DNA of 64,000 nucleotides, taken from positions 657,524,292 through 657,588,291 of the forward strand of contig NC_081414.1 in NCBI RefSeq assembly GCF_030272615.1, in the 5' to 3' direction. The position numbers and the translations under genes are program-made. Of the stretch, positions 46,368 to 58,064 are shown piece after piece. The notes under the pieces were generated by a model that was not told the origin of the DNA, did no database searches, and saw nothing but the letters and a program-made list of their open reading frames with translations. Every line of letters begins with the position of its first letter. Position 1 is the first letter of the stretch. The stretch comes from Cryptomeria japonica. Its lineage: Eukaryota; Streptophyta; Pinopsida; Cupressales; Cupressaceae.

Positions 46368-47853
46368 TGTTGGCATTATGCAAACCGGTATGAGGACATA
46401 ATGACATTGTGTGTTGTCATTGATGTCAATATGCTGAAGAGGTTAGAACTGGCATATGTGAGAACTGGTATAATACTGTAAACCGACATTTGTGCCAAAG
46501 TGAAGTGGTGTGTTTTTTGAAGGTGAACCGGCATATGGTTATGGGAACCAGCACATGGAAGCGTTGTATGACTACCGGTTGGTAGTCTCAACTTTAGGGT
46601 TTTTGGTTGAAGTGCTTCAAGCCTATGTGGCTCAACCAGTGATGTTGTGTGATGAGTTAGAATTGTAACGAAGAACAGATCATGTAGCCACGTCAGCCTT
46701 TTGCGCGTGAAGGATCTTGCATGAAGGAGATTGTTCCTATCTACCTCAGGAATGTGCGAAGTCTGTAAATGGTGATAACATGTGATGGGTTATCAGCCAC
46801 CATGAAATCGGTGGAAAATGGACGATGGAGAAAGTCTTGAGATTGGATCAAGAACTACTGTATTTAATGCAGTATGCTCAATGGTCAGGATTGAACTGTT
46901 TGAATTCCTTAACCTAATAGGTTTTGGGTTTAGGGTTTATGCTATCGACCTATCTATTTTCCTATTAGGTCGATGTTGTGTTTCTTTCTGAGGTTGTTGG
47001 AAAAAGTTGTGTGTGTGTATCCAAGAGAAGAGATACATGATTCTTGCCAAACCAGAGGAGAGAAGTGATACCTACAGAGTGTAAGTACAGAAGGTGAAGA
47101 GGAGCTTAAGAGGATTTGCATTGGCATTGAGTGTTGTTATCAGATCATTGTAATACCTGTTGATCTCTAATCACTTCAACAGATGAGAAATCCCTTAACA
47201 GGGTACCTTTAACTAGCTTGCTGTAAATCCTTTAATAGGGTGATTCAAAACCATTGAGTTCTTGAAATCCTCTAACAAGGTAACCTTTAACAGGGTTTAA
47301 CCCTTAACTGGGTATTCTAGCCATCCCTTAACTGGGTGATCCCTAACAGGATCGATTCCTAACAGAACCTATTGTACCAGTCTTTAACCAAAAAAGGCTC
47401 CTAATAGAGTAGACTTCTAAAGAGTTCAAAAACAAGCTTGTGGGTATTCATCCCCACCATGGTTTTTCCTAGTTGGGTTTCCACGTGAAAAATGAGTGTG
47501 TCATGTGTGATGTCTTCTTCATGTGATGCTTTGTTGTTTTCTGTCAAGTGGTGAATCATGTTGATCTAGTTGCTCATATATATCTTTGATGGTAGATTAC
47601 CTGTTCATGCATTAGGGTGAAATGGAAATGAAGTGTTAGATTATATGAGAAGATAAGTGTCAACCGGTTTATCCTTGTCTCAGTCATTCTGGGTTTTGCC
47701 GGTTGTACTCTGTTTTAGGACCGGTGTTACTGTTTGTCTGTCAATGCATAGTGTCTGCTGATAAACGAGTTTAAGAGTGTGTTTTTGTCTATACTGATTC
47801 ACCCCCCCCTCTCAATATTGGTTTGGTACTATCCGTTCATCATTGAGATATCA
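46368..47853 (+). repeat. First LTR of element E
   Basis: It begins TGTTGGCATTATGC and ends GATATCA. It holds the motif cluster CCTTAACAGGGT and variants at about 47188-47420, followed by the box CACCATGGTTTTTCCTAGTT and GGGTTTCCACGTG at about 47455-47490. The primer site follows. Confidence 0.92.
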
Positions 47854-47855
47854 AT

Positions 47856-47867
47856 TGGTATTAGAGC
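47856..47867 (+). promoter_or_regulatory. Primer binding site of E1
   Basis: TGGTATTAGAGC, the tRNA-iMet type TGGTATCAGAGC with one C-to-T change, two bases inside the first LTR. Confidence 0.88.
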
Positions 47868-47927
47868 ATCCTCCAAGTCCTCTGTGTTATAAGCTTAACT
47901 GCTTGTGGTAAAGATCCCAGTCTAATA

Positions 47928-49262
47928 ATGAAGAGGGAAGGTCCAAAGTTTAACATAGAAAATTTCAATATATGGAAAGACAGAATGAAGATATATATTA
48001 GAAGCATGGGTGCTCAACACTGGAGCTATGTTGAGAATGTCTATGTTGCCCCTATTGGTACTCTCACTGATTACCAAAAGAGAGAGATGCAGGAGAATGG
48101 GCAAGTTATGGAAGCCCTAATTAGTAGTTTATCTGACATTGAGTTTATTGATGTCCAAGATAAGGTAAATCCAAAACATGTATGGGATACTCTTGAAAAT
48201 ATCTATGGTGGTGATGAGCATGTAAAACAAGCTAAGGAAGAAAGCCTTAGAGGGAAGTTGGAAGATATGTGGATGGTTGAAGGTGAGACCATTCAACAAT
48301 ATGGAATAAGAATCAAAATCGATGTTGGAGATATCAAGAGTGCAGGTGGTAAAATGGAAGATTCCACTATGGTAAGAAAAGTCCTGAGATCCCTATTGTC
48401 GGTCTATGCAATAAGGGTTGCTGCTATTCAGGAGTTAAGATCAATAGACAAGAATAAAGTATACCTAGACTCCATCATTGCAAAGTTGATAGCCTATGAG
48501 CTAAATAGTTTTGATGGTAGTGTTCAAAAGACTAAATCAACTTTTAAAGCTTCTATTGTACCATCCAGAAAAGGAAAAGAAGCTAGCACTAGTGGTGAAC
48601 CAAGATAGTGCAGAGAAATGGATGATGAGGAGATTCTGATGGCATTTGAAGCTCTCCTTCCCAAGAAACTTCCTAAAGGAACCGACAAATATAGAAGTAA
48701 GCTACCTTTGAAATACTTTTCTTGTAATCGGATGGGACATATTGCTGTAAACTATCCTAATGGCAACAACAAGGACAAACTGGAAAGATTCAAGAAATTC
48801 AAAGGAGGAAACCAGAGAAACTATTTTGTGGCAGTTGATGAAGGTGTCATAGATGAGGAATCAGAGGATGAAGAAAATGAAGATATTGTGTTTGTTGTTG
48901 TCAAGGAAGATATGTCAAATAAGAAGGCTCTTGTCTCCTGGTTTGATAATTCCAATTAGTGGATCATTGGCAGTGGCTGCTCTCACCATATGACTGGTGA
49001 CCAGAGCAAGTTTCTATCCTTGGAAGAGTATGATGGTGGTGTGGTTCAGTTTGGTAATGATGCACCATGCCTGGTCAAAGGAAGAGGGTCCATCTCTCTG
49101 AATGGAAAGAGTACTGCTGACAATGTGTACTGGGTTGATGGTCTCAGACACAACCTTCTAAGTGTTGCCCAGCTGAATGATAGTGGCCTCACTCTAGAAT
49201 TCAAGAATGGAGTGTGTAGAATCAAAGGAAAAAATGGTGAATTGGTGGCCACTGACATGTAG
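47928..49262 (+). pseudogene. Gag and protease of E1
   Basis: MKREGPKFNIENFNIWKDRM opens a UBN2-type Gag (VWDTLENIYGGDEHVKQAKE). The frame stops at 48606 (TAG, where E2 has CAG) and resumes in the same frame. The zinc knuckle reads YFSCNRMGHIAVNY, with first and last Cys both Tyr; the last change is also in E2. After an acidic linker comes a stop at 48957 and the protease motif WIIGSGCSHHMTGDQSKF, whose catalytic Asp is Gly (E2 keeps IDSG). A TAG at 49260 again faces CAG in E2. Confidence 0.9.
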
Positions 49263-50255
49263 ACCAAAGGTAACCTATTTAAACTAAATGCAAATATAAG
49301 TACATGTCTTATGGGTAAATTTGATGATAGCTTGATATGGCATAGGAGACTCTGCCATGTAAACTTTGATAACATTGTCAAGGCTAGTAAGATCAAGGCA
49401 GTTAGAGGGTTATCAGTGCTAAGAAAACTAGATAACACCTTGTGCAGAGAGTGTCAATTGGGGAAAATATCTTCCTCAACATTTAAAGGTAAATCTTTCA
49501 CTCCTCATAATTTGCTTTATCTTGTGCATACTGATTTGTGTGGTCCTATGAAAAATAGGAGTGTGCTAGGTGATAGGTACTTCATGATTCTCACTGATGA
49601 CTGCTCAAGAATGATGTGGGTCATATTCTTCGAAGATAAGTCTGAAGCTTTTGTAAAGTTCAAAGCTTTCAGAGCATTAGTGGAAAAGGAAAGCAGCAAA
49701 AGGAGCAAGTTCCTGAGAACTGATAAAGTAGGGGAATTCACTTTCGGTGAATTCAACAAGTACTTTGAAGAACATGGCATCAAGAGGAAATTGTCTGCCC
49801 CTCGGACTCCACAACAGAATGGTCTACCAGAGAGGAATAATCAGACTGTGGTTGAAGTAGCTAGAACCATGTTGATTCAAGGAAAGGTAGCTCACACCTT
49901 TTGGAGAGAAGCAATGAGCACTGTCGTCTATACAATGAACTGTGTACTCATCAAGAAAGGTAAGGATAAAACTCCATATGAGAATTGGACCAGTAAGACA
50001 CCTATGGTTAGCTACTTTAGAGTGTTTGGTAGCAAATTTTACATCAAGAGGAGTGAACACCAGAGCAAATTTAATGCAAAATGTGATGAGGGAATATTCC
50101 TAGGATATTCCACCAAGAGCAAAGCTCTCAATTGTTTCAACAATATGACTCAGAGAATTATGGAAAGCATCAATGTAAGAGTTGATGAAACCTCTGAGAA
50201 AACTGAGGAAACTGACAGTGAGCAAGCGGTAAATGAACTGGTTGTAACCTTCTAG
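49263..50255 (+). pseudogene. Integrase of E1
   Basis: Open from 49311. LIWHRRLCHVNFDN and CRECQLGK form the HHCC zinc domain. The core keeps LVHTDLCGPM, FLRTDKVGEF (second Asp present, first Gly of GGEF changed to Val) and QQNGLPERNN (catalytic Glu present). The C-terminal part has KTPYENWTSKTPMVSYFRVF and EGIFLGYSTKSKALNCFNN. The stop at 50253 is also present in E2 at 56140, so it predates the duplication. All three catalytic residues survive, but the chain is cut off from RT. Confidence 0.9.
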
Positions 50256-52022
50256 GCACCGGTTGTCAGGCAACCAAGTACCAGTAACAGTGTTCCTACA
50301 CTGGTCGATGTAGATGCTGATACTGATGGAGATGAGGATGAAGAAGAAAAGCAAGATGAATCCATCAAGACCATTCCTCGGTATGTCAACCTGAATCATG
50401 ATCCTAAGCAGATCATAGGAGATAAGGATGCAGGAATCCTTACAAGAAGAAAGGTCAGAGAAAACTCATCTATGATCTTTGAATTTGAGCCTAAATCATT
50501 CAAAGAAGCACATAAAGATGAAGACTGGATCAAGGCAATGGAAGAGGAACTTGACTAGATAGAGAAAAATGGTACATGGTCTTTGGTACCCAGACCGGAG
50601 CATAAAAATGTCATTGTTACCAAATGGGTTTTCAAAAATAAGTTGAATGAGGATGGCACAGTAATTAAGAACAAAGCCAAATTGGTGTGCAAAGGATATG
50701 CTCAAGAAGAAGGAGAAGACTATGGAGAAACCTTTGCTCCTGTAGCCAGATTGGAAGGAGTTCATATGCTTCTTGCATATGCAGCTTTTAAAGGTTTCAA
50801 AGTATATCAAATGGATGTAAAATCTACATTCCTAAATGGTGTACATCAAGAGGAGGTGTATATTGAGCAACCAGATGGGTTTTCCCTATCTTAAGATAGT
50901 GACATGGTATGTAGGCTACATAAAGCCTTATATGGTCTAAAGCAGACACCTAGAGCATGGTATGAATGTCTGTATTCCCATGTTGTGAAGATTGGATTTG
51001 AGAGAACAAGTGAAGATAGCAATATCTGCTTGAAGTCTGAAGAAGATTAGATCCTAATTTGTGAGGTATTTGTTGATGACATTATCTTTGGTGGAGATGA
51101 CAAGATGAGTCATGAGTTTGCAAATGAGATGAAGAAAGAGTTTGAAATGTCAATCATAGAGGAGATTAAATTCTTCATTGGAATGCAGATCCAACAAATG
51201 AAATATGGAATCTTTATCACTCAGGCCAAGTATGTCAAAGAGGTGTTGAAGACCTTTGGCATGGAAGATAGCAAATCGGTTGGTACACTGATGGTGACCG
51301 ATAGTAAACTATCCAAAGCGGATGACTCAACACTGGTTGATGAGAAGGAATACCGATCAATGATTGGCAAGTTGCATTATGTAGTGCATAGCAGATCGGA
51401 TATTACACATGCAGTTGGCACTACTACAAGATTCCAGAAAAGCCCAACAGAATCCCACTTGGTTGCAGTCAAGTGCATTCTTAGGTATCTTAAGGGAACT
51501 ATTGACTATGGATTGTGGTATCCATATAGCAAGGATTTCAACTTGAAAGTATACATAGATGCTGATTGGGTAGGCAATATAGATGACCCGAAAAGCACAA
51601 CCGGTGGTGCATTCTTTCTCAGTGGTAGACTGGTCTCATGGATGAGTAAGAAGCGGAGTTGTATCTCTCAGTCTACAGTGGAAGTAGAGTATGTTGCAGC
51701 TTTCATGAACTGCACTTAGACAATTTGGATGAAGCATGTATTAAATGGCTTCAAAGTTCCTGTATCTGAATCGGTAAGTATATTTTGTGACAATACTAGT
51801 GCAATTAACATCTCCAAGAATCCAGTTTTACATTCTAGAACCAAGCACTTTGAGCTTAAGTATCATTTCTTGAGGGAAAAGGTTCAGAACAAAGAGATTG
51901 CACTTGAACATGTTTCTAGTAAGGAGCGGTTAGTAGACATATTCACCAAGCCTCTCCCAAAGGCTACATATATGTACTTAAGAGGTGAATTAGGGGTGTT
52001 TCCCCTTCAGGAGGTAAACTAA
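50256..52022 (+). pseudogene. RT and RNase H of E1
   Basis: An acidic linker leads to EELD, a TAG at 50556 shared with E2, then [12 protein letters not shown] motifs are [40 protein letters not shown], a TAA at 50892, LYGLKQTPRAWYE, a TAG at 51048 (E2 has CAG), and the catalytic EVFVDDIIFGG. RNase H has YIDADWVGNIDDPKSTTGGA and VSWMSKKRSCISQSTVEVEY, a shared TAG at 51717, then FCDNTSAINISKNPVLHSRT and the end DIFTKPLPKATYMYLRGELG. The motif set is complete but four stops interrupt it. Confidence 0.92.
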
Positions 52023-52255
52023 AGGTATATGCTCCACATCAGTCAGACATTGCATAGTCAAATATTTCTTCAGGATTGATGTGTTGAAGGATGCTACTCC
52101 TTAGGGGGAGAAACCTAATGGATCAGGGAAGCTTGTGCCTCCACTTTGGAATTGTTGTCAAAGGGGGAGAAGATGTGAAGCGAAGAAGATATCTACAGAA
52201 ATTGGGGGACAAGATGTGAAGCGAAGAGATATCTTTTTATATTGCCATCAATGCC
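52023..52255 (+). other. Untranslated 3' region of E1 with repeated purine blocks
   Basis: Between the end of pol and the polypurine tract are GTCAAAGGGGGAGAAGATG (near 52158), a GGGGGA block at about 52110 and other purine runs. Such repeats of the tract are also seen in C, D and E2. Confidence 0.6.
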
Positions 52256-52267
52256 AAAGGGGGAGAT
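52256..52267 (+). promoter_or_regulatory. Polypurine tract of E1
   Basis: AAAGGGGGAGAT directly precedes the middle LTR, so for E1 that LTR is the 3' LTR. Confidence 0.9.
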
Positions 52268-53740
52268 TGTTGGCATTATGTGAACCGGTATGAGGACATA
52301 ATGACACTATATGTTGTCATTGATGTCAATATGCTGAAGAGGTGAGAACTGACATATGTGAGAACTGGCATAACACTGTGAACCAAAACTTGTGCCAAAG
52401 TGAAGCGGTGTGTTTGCTCAAGGTGAACCGGCATATGGTTATGGGAACTGGCACATGGAAGTGTTGTATGACTACTGGTTGGTAGTCTCAACTTTAGGGT
52501 TTCTGGTTGAAGTGCTTCAAGGCTATGTGGCTCAATCGGTGACTTTGTGTGATGAGTTAGCATTGTAATGAAGAACAAATCATGTAGCCATGTTAGCCTT
52601 GTGCGCATGAAGGAGATTGTTCCTATCTACCTCGGGAATGTGCAAAGTCGGTAAATGGTGATAACATGTGATGGGTTATCAGCCGCCATAAAATCGGTGG
52701 AAAATAGATGATGTAGAAAGTCTTGAGATTGGATCAAGAACTGTTGCATTTAATGCAGTATACTCAATGATTAGGATTGAACTATTTGAATTCCTTAACC
52801 TAATAGGTTTTGGGTTTAGGTTTTATGCTATCGACCTATCTATTTTCCTATAAGGTCGATGTTGTGTTTCTTTCTGAGGTTGTTGGCAAAAGTTATGTGT
52901 GTGTATCCAAGAGAAGAGATACGTGATTCTTGCCAGACTAGAGGAAAGAAGTGATACATGCAGAGTGTAAGTGCATAAGGTGAAGAGGAGCTTAAGCGAA
53001 TCTTCATTGGCATTGAGTGTTGTTATCAGATCATTGTAATACCTGTTGATCTCTAACCACTTCAACACTTGAGAAATCCCTTAACAGGGTACCTTTACCC
53101 AACTTGCTATAAATCCTTTAATAGGGTGATTCAATACCATTGAGTTCTTGAAATCCTCTAACATGGTAACCTTTAACAGGGTTTAACCCTTAACTAGTTA
53201 TTCTAGCCATCCCTTAACCAGGTGATCCCTAACAAGATCGATTCCTAACAAAACCTATTATATCATTCTTTAACCAAACAAGGCTCCTAACAGAGCGAAC
53301 TTCTAAAGAGCTCAAAAACAAGCTTGTGGGTATTCATCCCCACTGTGGTTTTTCCCAGTTGGATTTCCACGTGAAAAATGAGTGTGTCATGTGTGATGTC
53401 TTCTTCATGTGATGCTTTATTGTTTTCTATCAACTGGTGAATCATATTGATCTAGTTGCTCATATGTATATTTTTTATGCTAGATTACTTGTTCATGCAT
53501 TAGGGTGAAATAGAAATGAAGTGTTAGATTATATGAGAAGATAAGTGTCAACCATTTTATGCTCATCTCAGTCATTCTGGGTTTTGCCGATTGTACTCTG
53601 TTTTAGGACCGGTGTTACTGTTTGTCTATCAATGCACAATGTTTGTTGACAAACCGGTTTAAGACTGTGTTTTTGTCTATACTAATTCAGCCCCCCTCTC
53701 AATACCGATTTGGTACTATCCGTTCATCATTAAGTTATCA
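52268..53740 (+). repeat. Middle LTR of element E
   Basis: It begins TGTTGGCATTATGTG and ends AGTTATCA. It is shared: the polypurine tract of E1 is on its left and the primer site of E2 on its right. No ACCTA duplication is found at either edge. In an unequal-crossover origin this LTR should be a recombinant of the original 5' and 3' LTRs. Confidence 0.92.
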
Positions 53741-53742
53741 AT

Positions 53743-53754
53743 TGGTATCAGAGC
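53743..53754 (+). promoter_or_regulatory. Primer binding site of E2
   Basis: TGGTATCAGAGC, the perfect tRNA-iMet complement. Confidence 0.92.
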
Positions 53755-53811
53755 GTCCTCCAGGTCCTCTGTGGTATAAGCTTAACCACTTGACGTAAAG
53801 ATCCTAGTCTA

Positions 53812-55180
53812 ATGATGAAGAGGGAAGGTCCAAAGTTTAACAAAGAAAATTTCAGTATATGGAAAGACAGAATGAAGATATACATCAGATGCATGGGTGC
53901 TCAACACTGGAGCTATGTTGAGAATGTCTATGTTGCCCCTACCGGTACTCTCATCGATGACCAAAAGAGAGAGATGCAAGAGAATGGGCAAGTCATGGAA
54001 GGCCTAATTAGTAGTTTATCTGACATTGAGTTTATTGATGTCCAAGATAAGGTAAATCCCAAAGAGGTATGGAATACTCTTGAAAATATCTATGCAGGTG
54101 ATGAGCATGTAAAACAAGATAAGGAAGAAAGCCTTAGAGGGAAGTTTGAAGATATGCAGATGGTTGAAGGTGAGACCATTCGACAGTATAGAATAAGAAT
54201 CATAACCGATGTTGGAGATATCAAGAGTGTAGGTGGTAAAATGGAAGATTCCACTGTGGTAAGCAAAGTCCTGAGATCCTTATTGTCATTTTATGCAATA
54301 AGGGTTGCTGCTATTCAGGAGCTAAGATCAATAGACAAGAGTAAGGTATCCCTAGACTCCATCATACCAAAGTTGATAGCCTATGAGCTAAATAGTTTTG
54401 ATGGTAGTGTTCAAAAGACTTAATCAGCTTTTAAAGCTTCTATTGTACCATCCAGAAAAGGAAAAGAAGCTAGAACTAGTGGTGAACCAAGACAGAGGAG
54501 AGAAATGGATGATGAGGAGATTTTGATGGCATTTGAAGCTCTGCTTGCTAGGAAACTTTGTCAAGGAACTGACAAATACAGCGGTAAGCTACCTTTGAAA
54601 TGCTTTTCTTGTAACCGGATAGGACATATTGCTGTAAACTATCCTAATGGTGACAACAAGGACAAACCAGAAAGATTCAAGAAATTCAAATGAGGAAACC
54701 GGAGAAAATATTTTGTGGCAGTTGAGGAAGGTGTCATAGATGAGGAATAAGAGGATGAAGAAAATAAAGATATTGTGTTTGTTGCTGTCAAGGAAGATTT
54801 GTCAGACAAGAAGGCTCTTGTCTCCTGGTTTGATAATTTCAATGAGTGGATCATTGACAGTGGCTGTTCTCACCATATGATTGGTGACCGAATCAAGTTT
54901 CTATCCTTGGAAGAGAATGATTGTAGTGTGGTTTGCTTTGGTAATGATGCACCATGCCTGGTCAAAGGAAGAGGGTCCATCTCTCTGAATGGAAAGAGTA
55001 GTACTGACAATGTGTACTGGGTTGATGGTCTCAGACACAACATTCTAAGTGTTTCCCACTTGAATGATAGTGGCCTCACTCTAGAATTCATGAATGGAGT
55101 GTGTAGAATCAAAGGAAAGAATGGTGAATTGGTGGCCACCGGCATGCAGACCAAAGGTAACTTATTTCAGCTAAATGCAA
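53812..55180 (+). pseudogene. Gag and protease of E2
   Basis: It starts MMKREGPKFNKENF. The Gag body matches E1. Stops at 54421 (TAA where E1 has AAA), 54691 (TGA for GGA) and 54748 (TAA for TCA) are private to this copy. The knuckle is CFSCNRIGHIAVNY: first Cys kept, last Cys changed to Tyr as in E1. The protease motif EWIIDSGCSHHMIGDRIKF keeps the catalytic Asp that E1 lost. The frame reads on into integrase without a break. Confidence 0.9.
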
Positions 55181-56142
55181 ATATAAGTACATGTCTTATG
55201 GCTAAATTTGATGATAGCTGGATATGGCATAGGAGACTCTTCCATGTAAAATTTGATAACATTGTGAAGGCTAGTAAGATCAAGGCAGTTAGAGGGTTGT
55301 CGGTGCTAAGCAAACCGGATAACACCTTGTGCAAAGAGTGTCAATTGGGGAAAATGTCTTCCTCAACCTTTAAAGGTAAATCTTTCACTACTGACAATTT
55401 TCTTGATCTTGTGCATACTGATTTGTGTGGTCCTATGAAAAATAGGAGTGTACAGGGTGCTAGGTACTTCATGATTCTCACTAATGACTGCTCAAGAATG
55501 ATGTGGGTCACATTCTTGAAAGATAAGTCTGAAGCTTTTGTAAAGTTCAAAGTTTTCATAGCATTAATGGAGAAGGAAAGAGGTAAAAGGATCAAGTGCC
55601 TAAGAACTGATCAAGGAGGGGAATTAACTTTCGGTGAATTCAACAAGTACTTTGAAGAACATGGCATCAAGAGGCAATTGTCTACCCCTTGGAATCTGCA
55701 GCAGAATGGTCTAGCAAAGAGGAATAACTAGACTATGGTTGAAGCAACTAGAACCACGCTGATTCAAGGAAAGGTAGCTCACACCTTTTGGAGAGAAGCG
55801 GTGATTACTGTAGTCTATACAATGAACCGAGTACTCATCAAGAAAGGTAAGGATAAAACTCGTTATAAGTATTGGACTGATAAGACACCTATGGCTAGCT
55901 ACTTTAGAGTGTTTGGTAGCAAATGTTACATCAAGAGGAGTGAACACCAGAGCGAATTTGATGTGAAATGTGATGAGGGAATATTCCTAGGATATTCCAC
56001 TAGGAGCAAAGCTCTCAAGTGTTTCAACAATAGGACTCAGAGAATTATGGAAAGCATCAATGTAAGAGTTGATGAAACCTCTTAGAAAACTGAGGAAACC
56101 AGTAGTGAGAAAGCGGTAAACAAACCAGTTGTAACCTTCTAG
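55181..56142 (+). pseudogene. Integrase of E2
   Basis: WIWHRRLFHVKFDN (His-Cys domain) and CKECQLGK, then LVHTDLCGPM and CLRTDQGGEL, keep both catalytic Asp. The Glu position reads NGLAKRNN, so Glu is Lys, then a TAG at 55729 (E1 has CAG). The C-terminal part is KTRYKYWTDKTPMASYFRVF and EGIFLGYSTRSKALKCFNNR. There is a private TAG at 56083. The TAG at 56140 is shared with E1. Confidence 0.9.
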
Positions 56143-57807
56143 GAACCAGTTGTCAGGCGACCAAGTACTAGTAATAGTGTTCCTAAACCGGTAGATGTAG
56201 ATGCTGATACTAATGGAGATGAGGATGAAGAAGAAAAGTAAGATGAATCCATCAAGACCATTCCTCGGTATGTCAAGCTGAATCATGATCCTAAGAAGAT
56301 CATAGGAGATAAGGATGCAGGAATCCTTACAAGAAGAAAGGTCAGAGAAAACTCATGTATGATCTTTGAATTTGAGCCTAAATCATTCAAAGAGGCACAT
56401 AAAGATGAAGAATGGATCAAGGCAATGGAAGAGGAACTTGACTAGATAAAGAAAAATGGTACATGTTCTCTGGTACCCAGACCGGGGCATAAAAATGTCA
56501 TTGGTACCAAATGGATTTTCAGAAATAAGCTGAATGAGGATGGCACAGTGATTAGGAACAAAGCCAGATTGGTGTACAAATGATATGCTCAAGAAAAATG
56601 AGAAGACTGTGGAGAAACCTTTTCTCCTGTATCCAGATTGGAAGGAGTTCGTATGCTTCTTGCATATGCAGCTTTTAAAGGTTTCAAAGTATATCAAATG
56701 GATGGAAAATCTACATTCCTAAATGGTGTACTTGAACAGGAGGTACCTAGAGCATGGTATGAATGTCTGCATTCCCATCTTGTGAAGATTGGATTTGAGA
56801 AAACAAGTGAAGATAGCAATATCTACTTGAAGTCTGAAGAAGATCAGATCTTGATCAATGAGGTATTTGTTGATGACATTATCTTTGGTGGAGATGACAA
56901 GATGAGTCATGAGTTTGCAGATGAGATGATGAAAGAGTTTGAAATATCAATCATAGGGGAGATTAAATTCTTCATTGGATTGTAAATCCAGCAAATGAAA
57001 GATGGAATCTTTATCACTCAGTCCAAGTATGTCAAAGAGGTGTTGAAGACCTTTGGCATGGAAGATAGCAAACCAGTTGGTACACTAATGGTGACCGATT
57101 GTAAACTATCCAAAGCGGATGACTCAACATTGGTTGATGAGAAGGAATATCGATCAATGATTGGTAAGTTGCAATATGTAGTGCATAGCAGATCAGATAT
57201 TGCACATGTAGTTGGCACTACTACAAGATTCCAGAAAAGCCCAAGAGAATCCCACTTGGTTGCAGTCAAGCGCATTCTGAGGTATCTTAAGGGAACTGTT
57301 GACTATGGATTGTGGTATCCATATAGCAAGGATTTCAACTTGAAAGTATACATAGATGCTAATTGGGTAGGCAATATAGATGATCAGAAAAGCACAACCA
57401 GTGGTGCATTCTTTCTCGGTGGTAGACTGGTCTCATGGATGAGTAAGAAGCGGAGTTGTATCTCTCAGTCTACAGCGGAAGTAGAGTATGTTGCAGCTTT
57501 CATGAACTGCACTTAGACAATTTGGATGAAGCATGTATTAAATGGCTTCAAAGTTCCTGTATCTAAACCGGTAAGTATATTTTGTGACAATACTAGTGCA
57601 ATTAACATCTCCAAGAATCCGGTTTTACATTCTAGAACCAAGCACTTTGAGCTTAAGTATCATTTCTTGAGGGAAAAGGTTCAGAACAAAGAGATTGCAC
57701 TCGAACATGTTTCTAGGAAGGAACAGTTAGCAGACATATTCACCAAGCCTCTCCCAAAGGCTACATTTATGTACTTAAGAGGTGAATTAGGGGTGTTTCC
57801 CCTTTAG
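56143..57807 (+). pseudogene. RT and RNase H of E2, with internal deletion
   Basis: After a private TAA at 56239 and the shared TAG at 56443, RT begins with [20 protein letters not shown], broken by TGA at 56581 and 56599. At about 56744 about 96 bp are missing compared with E1: GVLEQEV is joined straight to PRAWYECL, removing YIEQPDGF through LYGLKQ, in frame. EVFVDDIIFGG is kept. There is a private TAA at 56983. RNase H has YIDANWVGNIDDQKSTTSGA, the shared TAG at 57514, FCDNTSAINI and the end DIFTKPLPKATFMYLRGELG. Confidence 0.92.
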
Positions 57808-58052
57808 GGGGTAAAATAAAGGTATATGCTCCACATCAGTCAGGTATTGCGTAGTCAAATTTTTCTTCAGGATTGATGTGTTGAAGGATGCTACTCCTCA
57901 GGGGGAGCAGCCTAATGGATCAGGGAAGCTTGTGCCTCCACTTTGGCATTGTTGTCAAAGGGGGAGAAGATGTGAAGTGGAGAAGATATCTGTAGAAGTT
58001 GGGGGACAAGATGTGAAGCGGAGACATATCTTTGTATATTGCCATCAGTGCC
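57808..58052 (+). other. Untranslated 3' region of E2 with repeated purine blocks
   Basis: It matches 52023-52255 of E1, including GTCAAAGGGGGAGAAGATGT near 57954. No coding motif. Confidence 0.6.
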
Positions 58053-58064
58053 AAAGGGGGAGAT
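58053..58064 (+). promoter_or_regulatory. Polypurine tract of E2
   Basis: AAAGGGGGAGAT directly before the third LTR. Confidence 0.9.

Noticed and set aside
46920-46940. GGGTTTAGGGTTTA, similar to the plant telomere repeat
   Set aside because: Only two imperfect units, and they recur at the same place in the other two E LTRs, so this is LTR sequence and not an interstitial telomere.
49046-49438. Minus-strand open frame of 130 codons, with a counterpart at 54870-55154
   Set aside because: Antisense of protease and pre-integrase of E1 and E2. It is present in both copies only because the sense strand is homologous.
52276-52608. Minus-strand open frames of about 110 codons at the start of each E LTR
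   Set aside because: They are repeated because the LTRs are homologous. The translation has no domain, and the equivalent in the first LTR is shorter.
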